Source of the DNA: Lentilactobacillus diolivorans DSM 14421
Lineage (GTDB): Bacteria; Bacillota; Bacilli; Lactobacillales; Lactobacillaceae
Reading direction: 5' to 3'
Length of the DNA: 57,401 bases
Assembly: GCF_001434255.1 (NCBI RefSeq)
Contig: NZ_AZEY01000013.1
Location: forward strand, 1 to 57,401
In this document: in pieces, positions 1-8,277 of the stretch
Layout of the letters: each line of letters begins with the position of its first letter
How positions within the stretch are numbered: the stretch's first letter is position 1
Made by a program: the position numbers and the translations under genes
Notes under the pieces: model-generated
Seen by the model: the letters and a program-made list of their open reading frames with translations, nothing else
The model's database searches: none
What the model was told of the DNA's origin: nothing

Positions 1-63
1 AGTTCTATAAAAGATTTAATTGTTAAGAATATGGCACAACTAGCACAACGCGTTAAATACTAA
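1..63 (+). CDS. C-terminal end of a protein cut by the window edge
   Basis: An open frame runs from base 1 to a TAA at 61-63 and encodes about 20 residues ending in ...AQLAQRVKY. Its start lies outside the window. It is followed by repeat DNA rather than another gene, which fits a real gene end, but 20 residues are too few to name a family. The frame could also be a chance open stretch. Confidence 0.35.
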   Translation, partial: SSIKDLIVKNMAQLAQRVKY

Positions 64-84
64 ATAATGTTACTTCTAAAAGGC

Positions 85-417
85 GTGACCGGGACAATAG
101 TCAGAAATCCACAGTTTAGCATCTTATTTCAAAGTGAAAATAGGGGTGAGACAATAATTGTTTTGCCTAGTCTCTGTAACTATTACCAAACAAAAACGCA
201 GGGCAAAAGGCAATTTCCGGCCGCGTAACCGAATTCAAGTTCAGAATATTTCGTTTAAAAAACGTGGACCAGCAAGCAACCCCAGAATATAGCCCCTAAC
301 TTAACATTCCAAAATCAGAAATATCAAGTTAGGGGGCTATATTCTGGGGTCTAAACGCTTGCTGGTCCACTCTATTTTTTGAAAAATAACTATTTTATTG
401 ACTGATGTCTCAACCAC
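85..417. repeat. Nested intergenic repeat (outer element interrupted by a large palindrome)
   Basis: The left part (about 91-141, with GACAATAGTC and TTCAAAGTGAAAAT) and the right part (389-417, ACTATTTTATTGACTGATG) match the two flanks of the repeat at 16,800-16,935. Between them lie a copy of the short dispersed repeat (about 142-230, including GGCAATTTCCGGCCGCGTAA) and the long palindrome at 264-370. The simplest reading is one repeat carrying others inside it. No protein is encoded here. Confidence 0.7.
264..370. repeat. Long palindrome, copy 1 of 3
   Basis: The ends GTGGACCAGCAAGC and GCTTGCTGGTCCAC are exact inverses. The interior arms (CCCCAGAATATAG... and ...CTATATTCTGGGG) also pair, around a loop reading ATTCCAAAATC. 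As RNA on the minus strand it would form a stem of about 45 bp followed by a run of six T. It lies about 87 bp beyond the stop codon of the minus-strand gene ending at 457, so it may act as that gene's terminator or 3' UTR. Confidence 0.85.
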
Positions 418-456
418 ATTCATTCTAAAAATAACGATAGTCAATATTAATTAGTA

Positions 457-810
457 TCAGACTTTTTGGCCTGTTAAATCTTGAATATCAACTTCACTGT
501 CCAAAACGCCGCTATCACCAGACAGGACTAATTGATTATTCTTCACATCCAATTTCATGTTATCGTTCAAATAAATCTTAGAATACCCTTTATAAGCCCA
601 ACTTCCCTTATTTGATAATAGCGCTTGATCGTAGTCCGATACATTCGCATCAGGGTCAACCGCAATAATATCAAAAGCGGTATCTAACGAGCAAACACCA
701 ACTTTTGAAAATGGGCCAACCCCATCATCAAAGCTTAGAAGCAGCTTACTATTTAACGGTACATGAGCCATTATTTTTTGATAAGCACGATCTGTCACTG
801 TTAATTTCAT
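457..810 (-). CDS. HesB/IscA-fold (Fe-S_biosyn-like) small protein
   Basis: This 117-residue cytoplasmic protein resembles the lactobacillar iron-sulfur cluster biosynthesis family protein. It starts MKLTVTDRAY, carries LLLSFDDGVGPFS around residues 23-35 and a single Cys at about 40, and is built of short beta strands. The classical A-type carrier has three conserved cysteines; this one does not, so a direct cluster-carrier role is doubtful. The start was moved six codons downstream of the longest frame because GGGAGG sits just upstream of the ATG at 810. It is monocistronic, with repeat DNA and a large palindrome downstream. The family call is from recognition of the motif, not from a search. 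Confidence 0.7.
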   Translation of the reverse strand: MKLTVTDRAYQKIMAHVPLNSKLLLSFDDGVGPFSKVGVCSLDTAFDIIAVDPDANVSDYDQALLSNKGSWAYKGYSKIYLNDNMKLDVKNNQLVLSGDSGVLDSEVDIQDLTGQKV

Positions 811-907
811 TTTGAACCCTCCCAACATCCAATCAAGTCCATTTTATTCCCATCCATAACAATGTCAATTGAATTGTGTACAACCTTTTTAAGCTGCTTC
901 TACCATC

Positions 908-916
908 TGCTATAAT
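908..916 (+). promoter_or_regulatory. Extended -10 promoter for the oxidoreductase
   Basis: TGCTATAAT (TG-n-TATAAT) lies 17 bases before the ATG at 934, with a GAGGTG ribosome site between. No good -35 box is seen, as is usual for extended -10 promoters. Confidence 0.6.
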
Positions 917-933
917 GTGAACGAGGTGATTAG

Positions 934-1890
934 ATGATAAACAGTAATAATATGAAAGCAATCGTCATCAACGAATATGGTGATGAGCACAAACTAACTG
1001 CAGCAAACATCCCCATTCCAGAAATTAACGACAATCAAATTTTGATTAAGATTAAAAGCATTGGCGTCAATCCAATTGACTGGAAAACCCGTCAAGGATT
1101 GCGCCAAAAACGTTACCCTTTTCAATTTCCAATCATTCTAGGCCAAGAAGCAGCCGGAATCGTTGCCAAAGTCGGCAAAAATGTCACTGACTTTTCAGAA
1201 AATGACGAAGTAATTGCATACGGAACTCCCAGCAATCGGGGCACATATGCCGAATACTTTGCAATCGATGCGGATCTTGCAGGCCATAAACCCGCCAACC
1301 AATCATTCCAAGCTGCGGCTGGTTTGGGACTCACTGGAACGACTGCCTGGGAGGCTCTTTTCGAAGCGGGAAACCTGCAAGCAGGCCAGACGGTTCTAAT
1401 CTTAGCTGGTTCCGGTGGTGTGGGTTCGCTGGCAATTCAATTAGCTAAAAATGCGGGCGCACATGTTATCACAACAACCAGCGGAAAAAATATTGACTTT
1501 GTGAGATCACTAGGTGCTGATGAAGTGATCGATTATACGACCAATCACTTTTCCGAAAAAACACTCAGCGTCGATCTCGTTTTCGATACGCTTGGTGGTA
1601 ATAATCAAGTCGATGCTTTCAAGGTTGTAAAACCAGGCGGCAAAATTGTTTCAATTGTCGAAACTACCGAGCAGGCCGATAAACTCAGCGAACAATATCA
1701 TGTTACCTTCAGCAAAATTAATGGCCATGCCCAGCACGATGTTATGACTAAGCTAAGCCAATTATTCGCTGATAATAAATTAAAAATTACAGTCGCTCAG
1801 CAACTGCCTTTTAGTGTCGAAAACGCACAGGAACTACAGAAAATAAGCGAAACGGGACACGTGGTTGGCAAATTAATTATGACTATTTAA
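934..1890 (+). CDS. NADP-dependent zinc-independent oxidoreductase (quinone reductase/MDR family)
   Basis: This 318-residue protein of the medium-chain dehydrogenase/reductase superfamily has an N-terminal GroES-like fold and then a Rossmann domain with AGSGGVGSLAIQL at about 158-170. It lacks the Cys/His zinc ligands of classical alcohol dehydrogenases, which places it with quinone reductases or enone reductases that use NADPH to reduce quinones or alpha,beta-unsaturated carbonyls. The exact substrate cannot be read from sequence. The start at 934 is supported by GAGGTG seven bases upstream; a second in-frame ATG at 952 is less well placed. It is a single gene with its own extended -10 promoter. 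Confidence 0.85.
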   Translation: MINSNNMKAIVINEYGDEHKLTAANIPIPEINDNQILIKIKSIGVNPIDWKTRQGLRQKRYPFQFPIILGQEAAGIVAKVGKNVTDFSENDEVIAYGTPSNRGTYAEYFAIDADLAGHKPANQSFQAAAGLGLTGTTAWEALFEAGNLQAGQTVLILAGSGGVGSLAIQLAKNAGAHVITTTSGKNIDFVRSLGADEVIDYTTNHFSEKTLSVDLVFDTLGGNNQVDAFKVVKPGGKIVSIVETTEQADKLSEQYHVTFSKINGHAQHDVMTKLSQLFADNKLKITVAQQLPFSVENAQELQKISETGHVVGKLIMTI

Positions 1891-2094
1891 TGATGACCAT
1901 TGATGATATTTTAAATCATATCAGTCAAGCGTCCTTTTTCAAAATGCTGGTGCCTTACCATTAGAAAATGGTTAGATGAAAAATCACCGACCTGTTTTTC
2001 CCTTATTGCTATTTTTTCTTAATGAGCAGCTGTTTTCCCTACTGTGTCAACGTCGGCGGCGACTATTGATTTATCAAAAGAGATTTAATAAAGA

Positions 2095-2123
2095 TTGACA
2101 TTTTTTAAAACGACTGTTAGAGT
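2095..2123 (+). promoter_or_regulatory. Promoter of the T-box operon
   Basis: TTGACA at 2095-2100, a 17-base spacer, then TAGAGT at 2118-2123 preceded by TG-T (extended -10). It lies about 30 bases before the T-box leader. Confidence 0.6.
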
Positions 2124-2152
2124 ATATAACATTAATAATTGATTAGAAATTA

Positions 2153-2453
2153 ATGGCATTGATGAAGAAGGATCCATTTACAGCCGTTGACAGCGACCCC
2201 GGTAAAGTGAAAGCGGGACAACAGCCAAATGGAGAAGTAGCTTCGGAGCTGTTGGCTGAACTCGGCAAAAGTAGGCTATCACCGGTCGCATCCGTTATCA
2301 ATGCAGCGAATCGTTTCTAAATTTCTTCAAGTTAATTGTTATTTAACTTAGAAGATGATCTGGTTACCGTTCGTTTGAGGCTAATGATTAGCGAATAAAG
2401 GTGGTACCGTGCGAAAGCACCCTTTCAGAGAAATTCTGGAAGGGTGCTTTTTT
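2153..2453 (+). promoter_or_regulatory. T-box leader (tRNA-sensing riboswitch) with terminator
   Basis: The leader has the T-box signature AAAGGTGGTACCGTGCG at about 2397-2413 and a terminator hairpin at about 2414-2453 (GCACCCTT paired with AAGGGTGC, then a T run). A long stem I is closed by GCATTGAT (2156-2163) pairing with ATCAATGC (2297-2304), and its interior has the typical GATGAAGAA start and a GTGAAAGC distal loop. Uncharged cognate tRNA would stabilise the antiterminator and switch on the downstream amidohydrolase and binding-protein genes. I could not place the specifier codon with confidence, so the amino acid sensed is unknown. Confidence 0.88.
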
Positions 2454-2516
2454 GTCGCCTAGACAGCTATTTCTAATCAATTATCGAAAATCAATTGATA
2501 TTATGGAGGAATTTCA

Positions 2517-3707
2517 ATGACTCAAACAGCATTTTTTAATTTTACATTATTCGATGGTAAAACAGATCAAAATGAATCGGATGCTTGGTTCACTACCAAT
2601 GATCAAACCGGCAAAATTGTCAATCGAGGCACGGGTACTGCACCTAAAGCTGACCATTGGATCGATTTACAGGGGCAATACGTCATGCCGGGGTTCATCA
2701 ACGTTCACACTCACATTACCAGTGATCCCAATACATTTGATGGTAATTCAGGTGATTCTGAAACTGAAGCAGCGGTTACTGCTTACAAGAATCTTCAAAC
2801 AATGTTGAAATCCGGTGTGACTTATATCCGAGAATGTGGCACCAGTTATGACGTTGATATTAAGCTTAACCGGCTCAAGAAAAAGGGACTGCTTGATCAT
2901 ACTCCTACCATGATGCCTTCTGGGCGTGCCTTTTCAATGACTGGCGGTCATGGAGACGGTCCCCACTTTTCATTTTTAGTTGATTCACCTGACGAAATGC
3001 GTAAAGCTGTCCGTCAGGGATTAAAAAACGGCGCTGAAAATATCAAAATGATGGCAACCGGGGGTGTCATGACACCTGGTGATTTCATGGCTGATCCTCA
3101 GTTATCAACGATCGAGATGAAGACTGGGATTGACGAAGCCCACCATAAGGGCAAAATCGTAGCAGCTCATGCGGAAGGAAATCCCGGCATTCAAAATGCG
3201 ATTGACGCTGGTGTTGATTCTATCGAGCATGGTTTTTACGTTAATGAACAAGAAGCCCAACAAATGATCAAGCAAGGCACTTACCTCACGCCCACTATTA
3301 TTGCACTTTGGGCAATTCCAGAATATGGCCGTGGTACTTTGCCGGCATGGGAAGTAAAAAAAGCAGACGATGCCGCTGAAGATGCCTACCGCAATCTTAG
3401 TCGTGCATTTAAACTTGGTGTCAAATTCACTTGCGGCACGGATGCAGGAACGCCCTATAACGGATTTGATACGACACCAAAAGAACTGGAACTGATGACT
3501 GAAAAGTTGTCCATCACGCCGCTTCAAGCTTATAAATGTTCAAGCATTAATTCAGCTTCTCTCTGTCACATTGAAGACGAATACGGCACTCTTGAAATTG
3601 GAAAATTTGCGGATTTTCAAGTACTCAAAAATGATCCATTAGCAGATGTTAAAGCATGTCAACAATCTGATAAACAAGTTTATTTACATGGAAAACGGGA
3701 ATTCTAA
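2517..3707 (+). CDS. Metal-dependent amidohydrolase (dipeptidase/prolidase-like), copy 1
   Basis: This 396-residue cytoplasmic enzyme belongs to the amidohydrolase superfamily, in the branch that includes Xaa-Pro, Arg and Lys dipeptidases. Metal-site residues are visible: HTH at 64-66, the presumed carboxylated Lys177 (ENIKMM), His218 (AAHAEG), His238 (IEHG) and Asp309 (GTDAG). There is no signal peptide. It starts after TGGAGGAATTTCA, is the first gene after the T-box, and is followed by an oligopeptide-binding lipoprotein and a close paralogue with every metal ligand at the same residue numbers. The context suggests it releases an amino acid from an imported dipeptide or amide; the substrate is not determined. 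Confidence 0.85.
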   Translation: MTQTAFFNFTLFDGKTDQNESDAWFTTNDQTGKIVNRGTGTAPKADHWIDLQGQYVMPGFINVHTHITSDPNTFDGNSGDSETEAAVTAYKNLQTMLKSGVTYIRECGTSYDVDIKLNRLKKKGLLDHTPTMMPSGRAFSMTGGHGDGPHFSFLVDSPDEMRKAVRQGLKNGAENIKMMATGGVMTPGDFMADPQLSTIEMKTGIDEAHHKGKIVAAHAEGNPGIQNAIDAGVDSIEHGFYVNEQEAQQMIKQGTYLTPTIIALWAIPEYGRGTLPAWEVKKADDAAEDAYRNLSRAFKLGVKFTCGTDAGTPYNGFDTTPKELELMTEKLSITPLQAYKCSSINSASLCHIEDEYGTLEIGKFADFQVLKNDPLADVKACQQSDKQVYLHGKREF

Positions 3708-3785
3708 ATGTCACTAGATTCAAATTTTTAAAGTCAAATTTAAGTCATTCACCTTAATTACCGCATCAAATCGGAGGGACTATAT

Positions 3786-5387
3786 ATGAAACATAAACTA
3801 TTGACGATTGGCGCTATTTTTCTCACAACGATCTCACTTGCTGCCTGTGGTAGTAAGAAATCTGCGAGTACTCACAAAGCGCTCTCAGTAACCTTACCAG
3901 ACGAACCACTCACTGCAGACCCTAACAAAGCCACAGACACTAATAGTGCCGGACTAATTTTTCAGACTATGGAAGGGTTATATACATACAACAAACAGAA
4001 CAAAATCATCCCGGGGGTAGCAACAAAAGTCGTTAAGCCCACTAATAACGGTAAAACCTACACATTTAATTTAAAACGAAATGCGAAATGGGCAAATGGT
4101 CAGCCTGTCACCGCCCAGGATTTTGTCAACTCTTTTAGGCGGACGGTTGATCCTAAAACGAAAGCTCAGTATGCTAATTTATATAGTGCTTTCAAAAATT
4201 ACAGTGCAATCCAGGCTGGTAAGCTAGCGCCAAATAAACTTGGTGCTAAGGCAATTGGACGTCATAAACTACAAATTCAATTAACTAAACGAATTCCTTG
4301 GTTTAATGATCTGGCGGCTTCGAAATACCTGCCCCTCAATACAGCTGCCGTTAAGAAATATGGTCAGAAGTATGGGACTAATGCATCTAAAACAATGGCG
4401 GATGGTCCATATAAACTCGTTGGCTGGACCGGTAGCAACTCATCCTGGAAATATGTTAAGAATCCCCATTATTGGAACGCTCAAAACGTTAAAATCAACC
4501 AGGTTAACGTTAGTGTCACTAAAGACGAAAATACCGCAATTAATCTGTTTAAGAGTGGCAAGATTCAAGAAACCACTGTTACTGGTCAATACGTTCGAGC
4601 TAATGCCAGTAATCCAGATTTGAAAAAACATGCCACCGGTCGACTCAATTACCTTTATTTTAATCCTCAAATTAAGAAAACCAATTCTGAAAATCTCCGT
4701 AAAGCACTTGGATACATCATTAACCAAAAAACCATTACCCAAGATGTTCTCCAAGATGGGTCTAAGCCTGCCCTCAACATGGTTATTCGTGGCGACCAAA
4801 AGAATCCCAAAACCGGCAAGGACATGGCCGAAGATGTTGGTAATCTCCTACCGACCAGCGTTTCAAAGGCTAAAAACTATTGGAATAAGTATCTCAAAGA
4901 ATCAGGTAAAAAGTCGGTTACAATGAACCTACTGACTGACGATACCGATGAAGACAAACATATCGGGGCCTGCATCCAATCAATTGCTCAAAAAAACTTC
5001 AAAGGCTTAACTATTAACCTCACATCACTTCCCCACGCTCAACACGTTGCTCGTGACTTTGATGGTAAGTTTGAATTGAATTTAACTGGTTGGAGCACTA
5101 ATTGGCGTGACTCATACGACTTCCTCAGCTTAATGGCCAAGGACAACTCAGTTAACTTTGCCCATTGGAATGACCCGACATTCAATAAGCTCTTAAATAC
5201 AGCAAACGCCAAAACTGGTCAAGCACGATATGATGGCTTGGTCCAAGCAGATAAATACTTAATGAAGGTAATGGGCTGCATCCCACTGTATCAACCTTCC
5301 GAAGCGAAATTAATTAGCAGTAAAGTCGGTGGCTTGACTTACTCATTACTAAATGAAGCGCAATACCAGTACGCTTATTGGAAGTAA
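3786..5387 (+). CDS. Peptide ABC transporter substrate-binding lipoprotein (OppA-like)
   Basis: This 533-residue protein of the SBP_bac_5 family binds peptides outside the membrane for an Opp/Dpp ABC importer. It has a lipoprotein signal peptide with lipobox LAAC and the lipidated Cys at residue 21, then a long binding domain with family-typical stretches such as TYTFNLKRNAKWANGQPVTA. GGAGGG precedes the ATG. No permease or ATPase genes lie nearby, so it is an orphan binding protein that must dock onto a transporter encoded elsewhere. Its place between two amidohydrolase paralogues under one T-box suggests that peptide capture and intracellular cleavage respond together to shortage of one amino acid. 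Confidence 0.92.
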   Translation: MKHKLLTIGAIFLTTISLAACGSKKSASTHKALSVTLPDEPLTADPNKATDTNSAGLIFQTMEGLYTYNKQNKIIPGVATKVVKPTNNGKTYTFNLKRNAKWANGQPVTAQDFVNSFRRTVDPKTKAQYANLYSAFKNYSAIQAGKLAPNKLGAKAIGRHKLQIQLTKRIPWFNDLAASKYLPLNTAAVKKYGQKYGTNASKTMADGPYKLVGWTGSNSSWKYVKNPHYWNAQNVKINQVNVSVTKDENTAINLFKSGKIQETTVTGQYVRANASNPDLKKHATGRLNYLYFNPQIKKTNSENLRKALGYIINQKTITQDVLQDGSKPALNMVIRGDQKNPKTGKDMAEDVGNLLPTSVSKAKNYWNKYLKESGKKSVTMNLLTDDTDEDKHIGACIQSIAQKNFKGLTINLTSLPHAQHVARDFDGKFELNLTGWSTNWRDSYDFLSLMAKDNSVNFAHWNDPTFNKLLNTANAKTGQARYDGLVQADKYLMKVMGCIPLYQPSEAKLISSKVGGLTYSLLNEAQYQYAYWK

Positions 5388-5493
5388 TGTATAGTAAACT
5401 GTAATCACTGCAATAATCGACAATCACGGGGCAAACAGCTCATACAATATAACTATTTTAAACTGAATTTATTTTAATTGGAGGACTTGTAAC

Positions 5494-6684
5494 ATGACCC
5501 AGACAGCATTTACAAATTTCACACTATTTGACGGCCGATCGCCTCATAACGAACCTCATTCCTGGTTTATCGTCGATGATGCAACCGGTAAAATAACCAA
5601 CCGTGGAACTGGAAAAATGCCTGACACAACGCATTGGATTAATTTAGAAGGTCAATATGTGATGCCGGGATTTATTAACGTTCACACCCACATTTCAAGT
5701 GATCCGGCAACATTTGACGGTGGCCGCGACCGCTCAGAAACCGAAACAGCCGTGATGGCTTATCAAAATTTACAAGCATTACTGAAATCAGGGGTAACAT
5801 TTATCCGTGGCTGTGGAAATAGTTACGATGTCGACATTAAACTCAAACGAATGCGCGAAATGGGATTATTAAAAAAGACGCCTGGTATTATGCCATCGGG
5901 AAGAACGTTCTCAATGACTGGTGGCCACGGTGATCATCCCCATTCAACTTACTTGGTTGATTCACCGGATGAAGTTCGTAAAGCCGTCCGCCAAGGGCTA
6001 AAAAATGGATCTGAACTGATCAAATTAATGGCAACCGGCGGCGTCATGACGCCTGGCGATTTCATGGCTGATCCCCAATTATCAATTGACGAAATGAAGG
6101 CTGGGGTAACTGAAGCTCATCACAAGGGAAAACGGGCGGCTGCTCACGCGGAAGGTAATCCCGGTATTCAAAACGCACTGGACGCCGGTGTTGATTCGAT
6201 TGAACACGGCTTTTATGTTACCGAACAAGAAGCTGAGCAAATGATCAAACAAGGCACCTATTTAACGCCCACCTTGGTCGCTGAATGGGCCATTCCCGAA
6301 TATGGTGAAGGCACACTTCCCAAGTGGGAAATCATGAAGGCAGCCGACGCACTTGATGACACTTATGAGAACCTTAGCCGCGCTTTCAAAATGGGCGTCA
6401 AAATCACTTGTGGCACCGATGCCGGAACGCCGTTCAATACTTTTGATAAAACCGGCAAGGAAATGGAGCTGTTGACAACCAAACTTGGCATGTCACCAGT
6501 TGAAGCTTATCAATGTTCCAGTATCAACTCAGCTGAACTTTGCCAAATCCAAGACGAATACGGTACCCTTGAGGTTGGTAAGTATGCTGATTTCCAAGTC
6601 TTAGCTGAGGATCCATTAGCCAATGTTGAAGCCGTTCAGCAAACCGATAAACAGGTCTACTTACATGGTAAACGTGAATTTTAA
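5494..6684 (+). CDS. Metal-dependent amidohydrolase (dipeptidase/prolidase-like), copy 2
   Basis: This 396-residue paralogue of the gene at 2517 has the same length and the same metal residues: HTH 64-66, Lys177 in ELIKLM, His218, His238, Asp309. Differences cluster around residues 76-85, 146-150 and 262-285, regions likely to line the substrate pocket, so the two copies may have different specificities. GGAGGACTTGTAAC precedes the ATG. A strong terminator follows, which closes the T-box operon. The 106 bases before it hold no clear promoter, so it is probably read from the T-box promoter. Confidence 0.85.
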   Translation: MTQTAFTNFTLFDGRSPHNEPHSWFIVDDATGKITNRGTGKMPDTTHWINLEGQYVMPGFINVHTHISSDPATFDGGRDRSETETAVMAYQNLQALLKSGVTFIRGCGNSYDVDIKLKRMREMGLLKKTPGIMPSGRTFSMTGGHGDHPHSTYLVDSPDEVRKAVRQGLKNGSELIKLMATGGVMTPGDFMADPQLSIDEMKAGVTEAHHKGKRAAAHAEGNPGIQNALDAGVDSIEHGFYVTEQEAEQMIKQGTYLTPTLVAEWAIPEYGEGTLPKWEIMKAADALDDTYENLSRAFKMGVKITCGTDAGTPFNTFDKTGKEMELLTTKLGMSPVEAYQCSSINSAELCQIQDEYGTLEVGKYADFQVLAEDPLANVEAVQQTDKQVYLHGKREF

Positions 6685-6728
6685 AATGACGTTTTTCAGA
6701 AAATAAAGAATGAAAACAATCTAAGATT

Positions 6729-6777
6729 AGATCCAGTTAGAAACTGACAAAACCTCGGCTTCTAACTGGATCTTTTT
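6729..6777 (+). terminator. Terminator of the T-box operon
   Basis: AGATCCAGTTAGAA and TTCTAACTGGATCT form a 14-bp stem followed by TTTTT. It begins 45 bases after the second amidohydrolase stop. Confidence 0.9.
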
Positions 6778-6984
6778 CGTCACGCTGAAATTGGAATCTG
6801 GAACCATTTATAGAACCCAACATACCAAATTCGACCCATAACCAATTTCGGCTATTAATTAGCTTAACCACGTCAATCTCCCGTCCTTAGCAATCTTGCA
6901 ATCATATCAACATATTAATATTAATTAATTATCAAACCGCTTGTCTGGTCGTTACTGGTAACGTCTTATTAGATTAAGACAATG

Positions 6985-7178
6985 AAAAAAGGACCAACCA
7001 ATTTCTTGGCTGATCCTTCAATACGGCATCTAGTTACTAGATGGGCTTCTTGGACTCCACAATCCGCTAAAGTCAAACCCCTGCAAATCTGTGCATTAAA
7101 TTGGGTCCCGCTCAAAATATCACCTTAGTCGCTTGCGCGAACAGCAAAATGCTGTGTGATCTCTCGACTCATCGCATA
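6985..7178 (-). ncRNA. Candidate independent small RNA of about 190 nt
   Basis: Between the stop of the minus-strand gene at 7214 and a terminator hairpin (7018-6989, then a T run) lies about 190 bases with no open frame but several pairings. GTGAT pairs with ATCAC around two smaller hairpins (ACAGCA/TGCTGT and CGC/GCG), and CATCTAG pairs with CTAGATG. It has its own promoter, so it need not be just a 3' UTR. Size and a TTCGC...GCAAGCG hairpin recall 6S RNA, but the resemblance is too weak to name it. The 6780-6985 stretch shows nothing else. Confidence 0.5.
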
Positions 7179-7183
7179 AAGCC

Positions 7184-7212
7184 ATTATGACACGTCTAGA
7201 TTAATAATGCAA
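7184..7212 (-). promoter_or_regulatory. Promoter of the candidate small RNA
   Basis: On the minus strand TTGCAT (7212-7207), 17 bases, then CATAAT (7189-7184) preceded by TG-T. It sits immediately after the stop codon of the gene at 7214. Confidence 0.5.
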
Positions 7213-7213
7213 C

Positions 7214-7729
7214 CTACTTTTTAGCAGTTCGCTTAGCAGGGGCCTTTTTATGCGTTTCTTTTTCCCTCTCAGCTTCTTGAGCCAAGTGATCTTTGACGGC
7301 CTCAATATGCTGAGCAACCCACTCGTTCATGGTCTTGGCGTAATCCGCAACGTGCCCAATATAATCATCAGCACTGGAAACCTCATCAATTCGTAGACCT
7401 GAAGCATTAACCAAAGGTGAAATCATTAAAATATAGACGTTAACTGGTAATTTATCCTCGTCAGAAATCATTTTCGAAATACGTTTAATTTCCTGTAACG
7501 GTAAATTAATAAGATTGGTCTCTAATCGAATCGCAACATCAGCGTCTGTTAATTTCAATTCAGCATAACCTAATTTCCCCAAGTTAAGTTGCGCTTCGAT
7601 ATAATTATAAACCGGCTTCATGACACCATCGATATCTGCTGCGACATCATCCAATTTACCGGTGAACGTTTTACCGTCAATTTTTTCATTCGTTGCATCA
7701 TCAATAAAACTTGTTACATCCTTCTCCAC
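7214..7729 (-). CDS. Hypothetical protein with basic C-terminal tail
   Basis: This 171-residue soluble protein is of unrecognised family. The first 150 residues are mostly helical with acidic patches (DDVAADIDGVM, DEDKLPVNVY); the last 20 are Lys/Ala-rich (KKAPAKRTAKK), like a nucleic-acid- or membrane-surface-binding tail. The start is GTG at 7729, with AGGTGA about eight bases upstream; no better ATG exists. It follows the membrane-protein gene at 7740-8180 by only 10 bases, so the two form an operon. A partner role for the membrane protein is inference. Confidence 0.75.
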   Translation of the reverse strand: MEKDVTSFIDDATNEKIDGKTFTGKLDDVAADIDGVMKPVYNYIEAQLNLGKLGYAELKLTDADVAIRLETNLINLPLQEIKRISKMISDEDKLPVNVYILMISPLVNASGLRIDEVSSADDYIGHVADYAKTMNEWVAQHIEAVKDHLAQEAEREKETHKKAPAKRTAKK

Positions 7730-7739
7730 TAGATTTCAC

Positions 7740-8180
7740 CTATTTCTTAAATTCTTTTGCACGTTTTTCAAGTTGCTTCTTCATACTCTTTCGTTGATAA
7801 ACTGCTCGTAATCGGAATACTAAAATATACCAATAAACGTTAACCCAAATGCCAATCGCACTCATCACAATTGGCAACGCTCGGACCAAATAATTGGCAG
7901 AGCTGTCATTGATCATCGTCATCAACATACCAACAAATCCCACTGAGTATACCGCAACAACGACTGCCAGTAAATAATAGCTGATTTTAACCTTTAAGAC
8001 TGCCAAAATAATTGTAGCAGCATAAAATGCAATTGCGATCCAAGTAACCTGAATCGCTTCGGACATATGCACCGCTTTGTCAAGCTGCATCATCTTTAAT
8101 GTCAGCAGCCAATTAGTAATTAAGAACACCACAAGCGAAACAATTGCCCAAGTGATAACTTTCTTCTCTTCGACTCTCAA
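7740..8180 (-). CDS. Four-helix membrane protein of unknown function
   Basis: This 146-residue protein has four hydrophobic segments (about residues 8-28, 45-62, 67-88, 98-122) and a strongly basic cytoplasmic end (RKSMKKQLEKRAKEFKK). It is too small for a transporter of a known class. The start codon is TTG at 8180, chosen because GGAGGG lies five bases upstream and no ATG fits. It is the first gene of a two-gene operon with the Lys-tailed protein downstream. Function unknown. Confidence 0.75.
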   Translation of the reverse strand: MRVEEKKVITWAIVSLVVFLITNWLLTLKMMQLDKAVHMSEAIQVTWIAIAFYAATIILAVLKVKISYYLLAVVVAVYSVGFVGMLMTMINDSSANYLVRALPIVMSAIGIWVNVYWYILVFRLRAVYQRKSMKKQLEKRAKEFKK

Positions 8181-8206
8181 ATTAACCCTCCATTATTCCA
8201 AAACAA

Positions 8207-8238
8207 AAAAGATAAATTCGATCATGGAATTTATCTTT
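8207..8238 (-). terminator. Terminator of the lipoate ligase gene
   Basis: AAGATAAATTC and GAATTTATCTT pair around a short loop, followed on the minus strand by TTTTTT. It lies 40 bases after the lplA stop and just before the TTG start of the next gene. Confidence 0.85.
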
Positions 8239-8277
8239 ATGCTACCGTTCGTTTCAAGTTTAACTTATTCGGCCACT

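Noticed and set aside
7087-7130. Second T-box or other leader on the minus strand
   Set aside because: A GAGCGGGACCC string resembles part of a T-box core, but the full T-box sequence is absent and no gene lies downstream on that strand.
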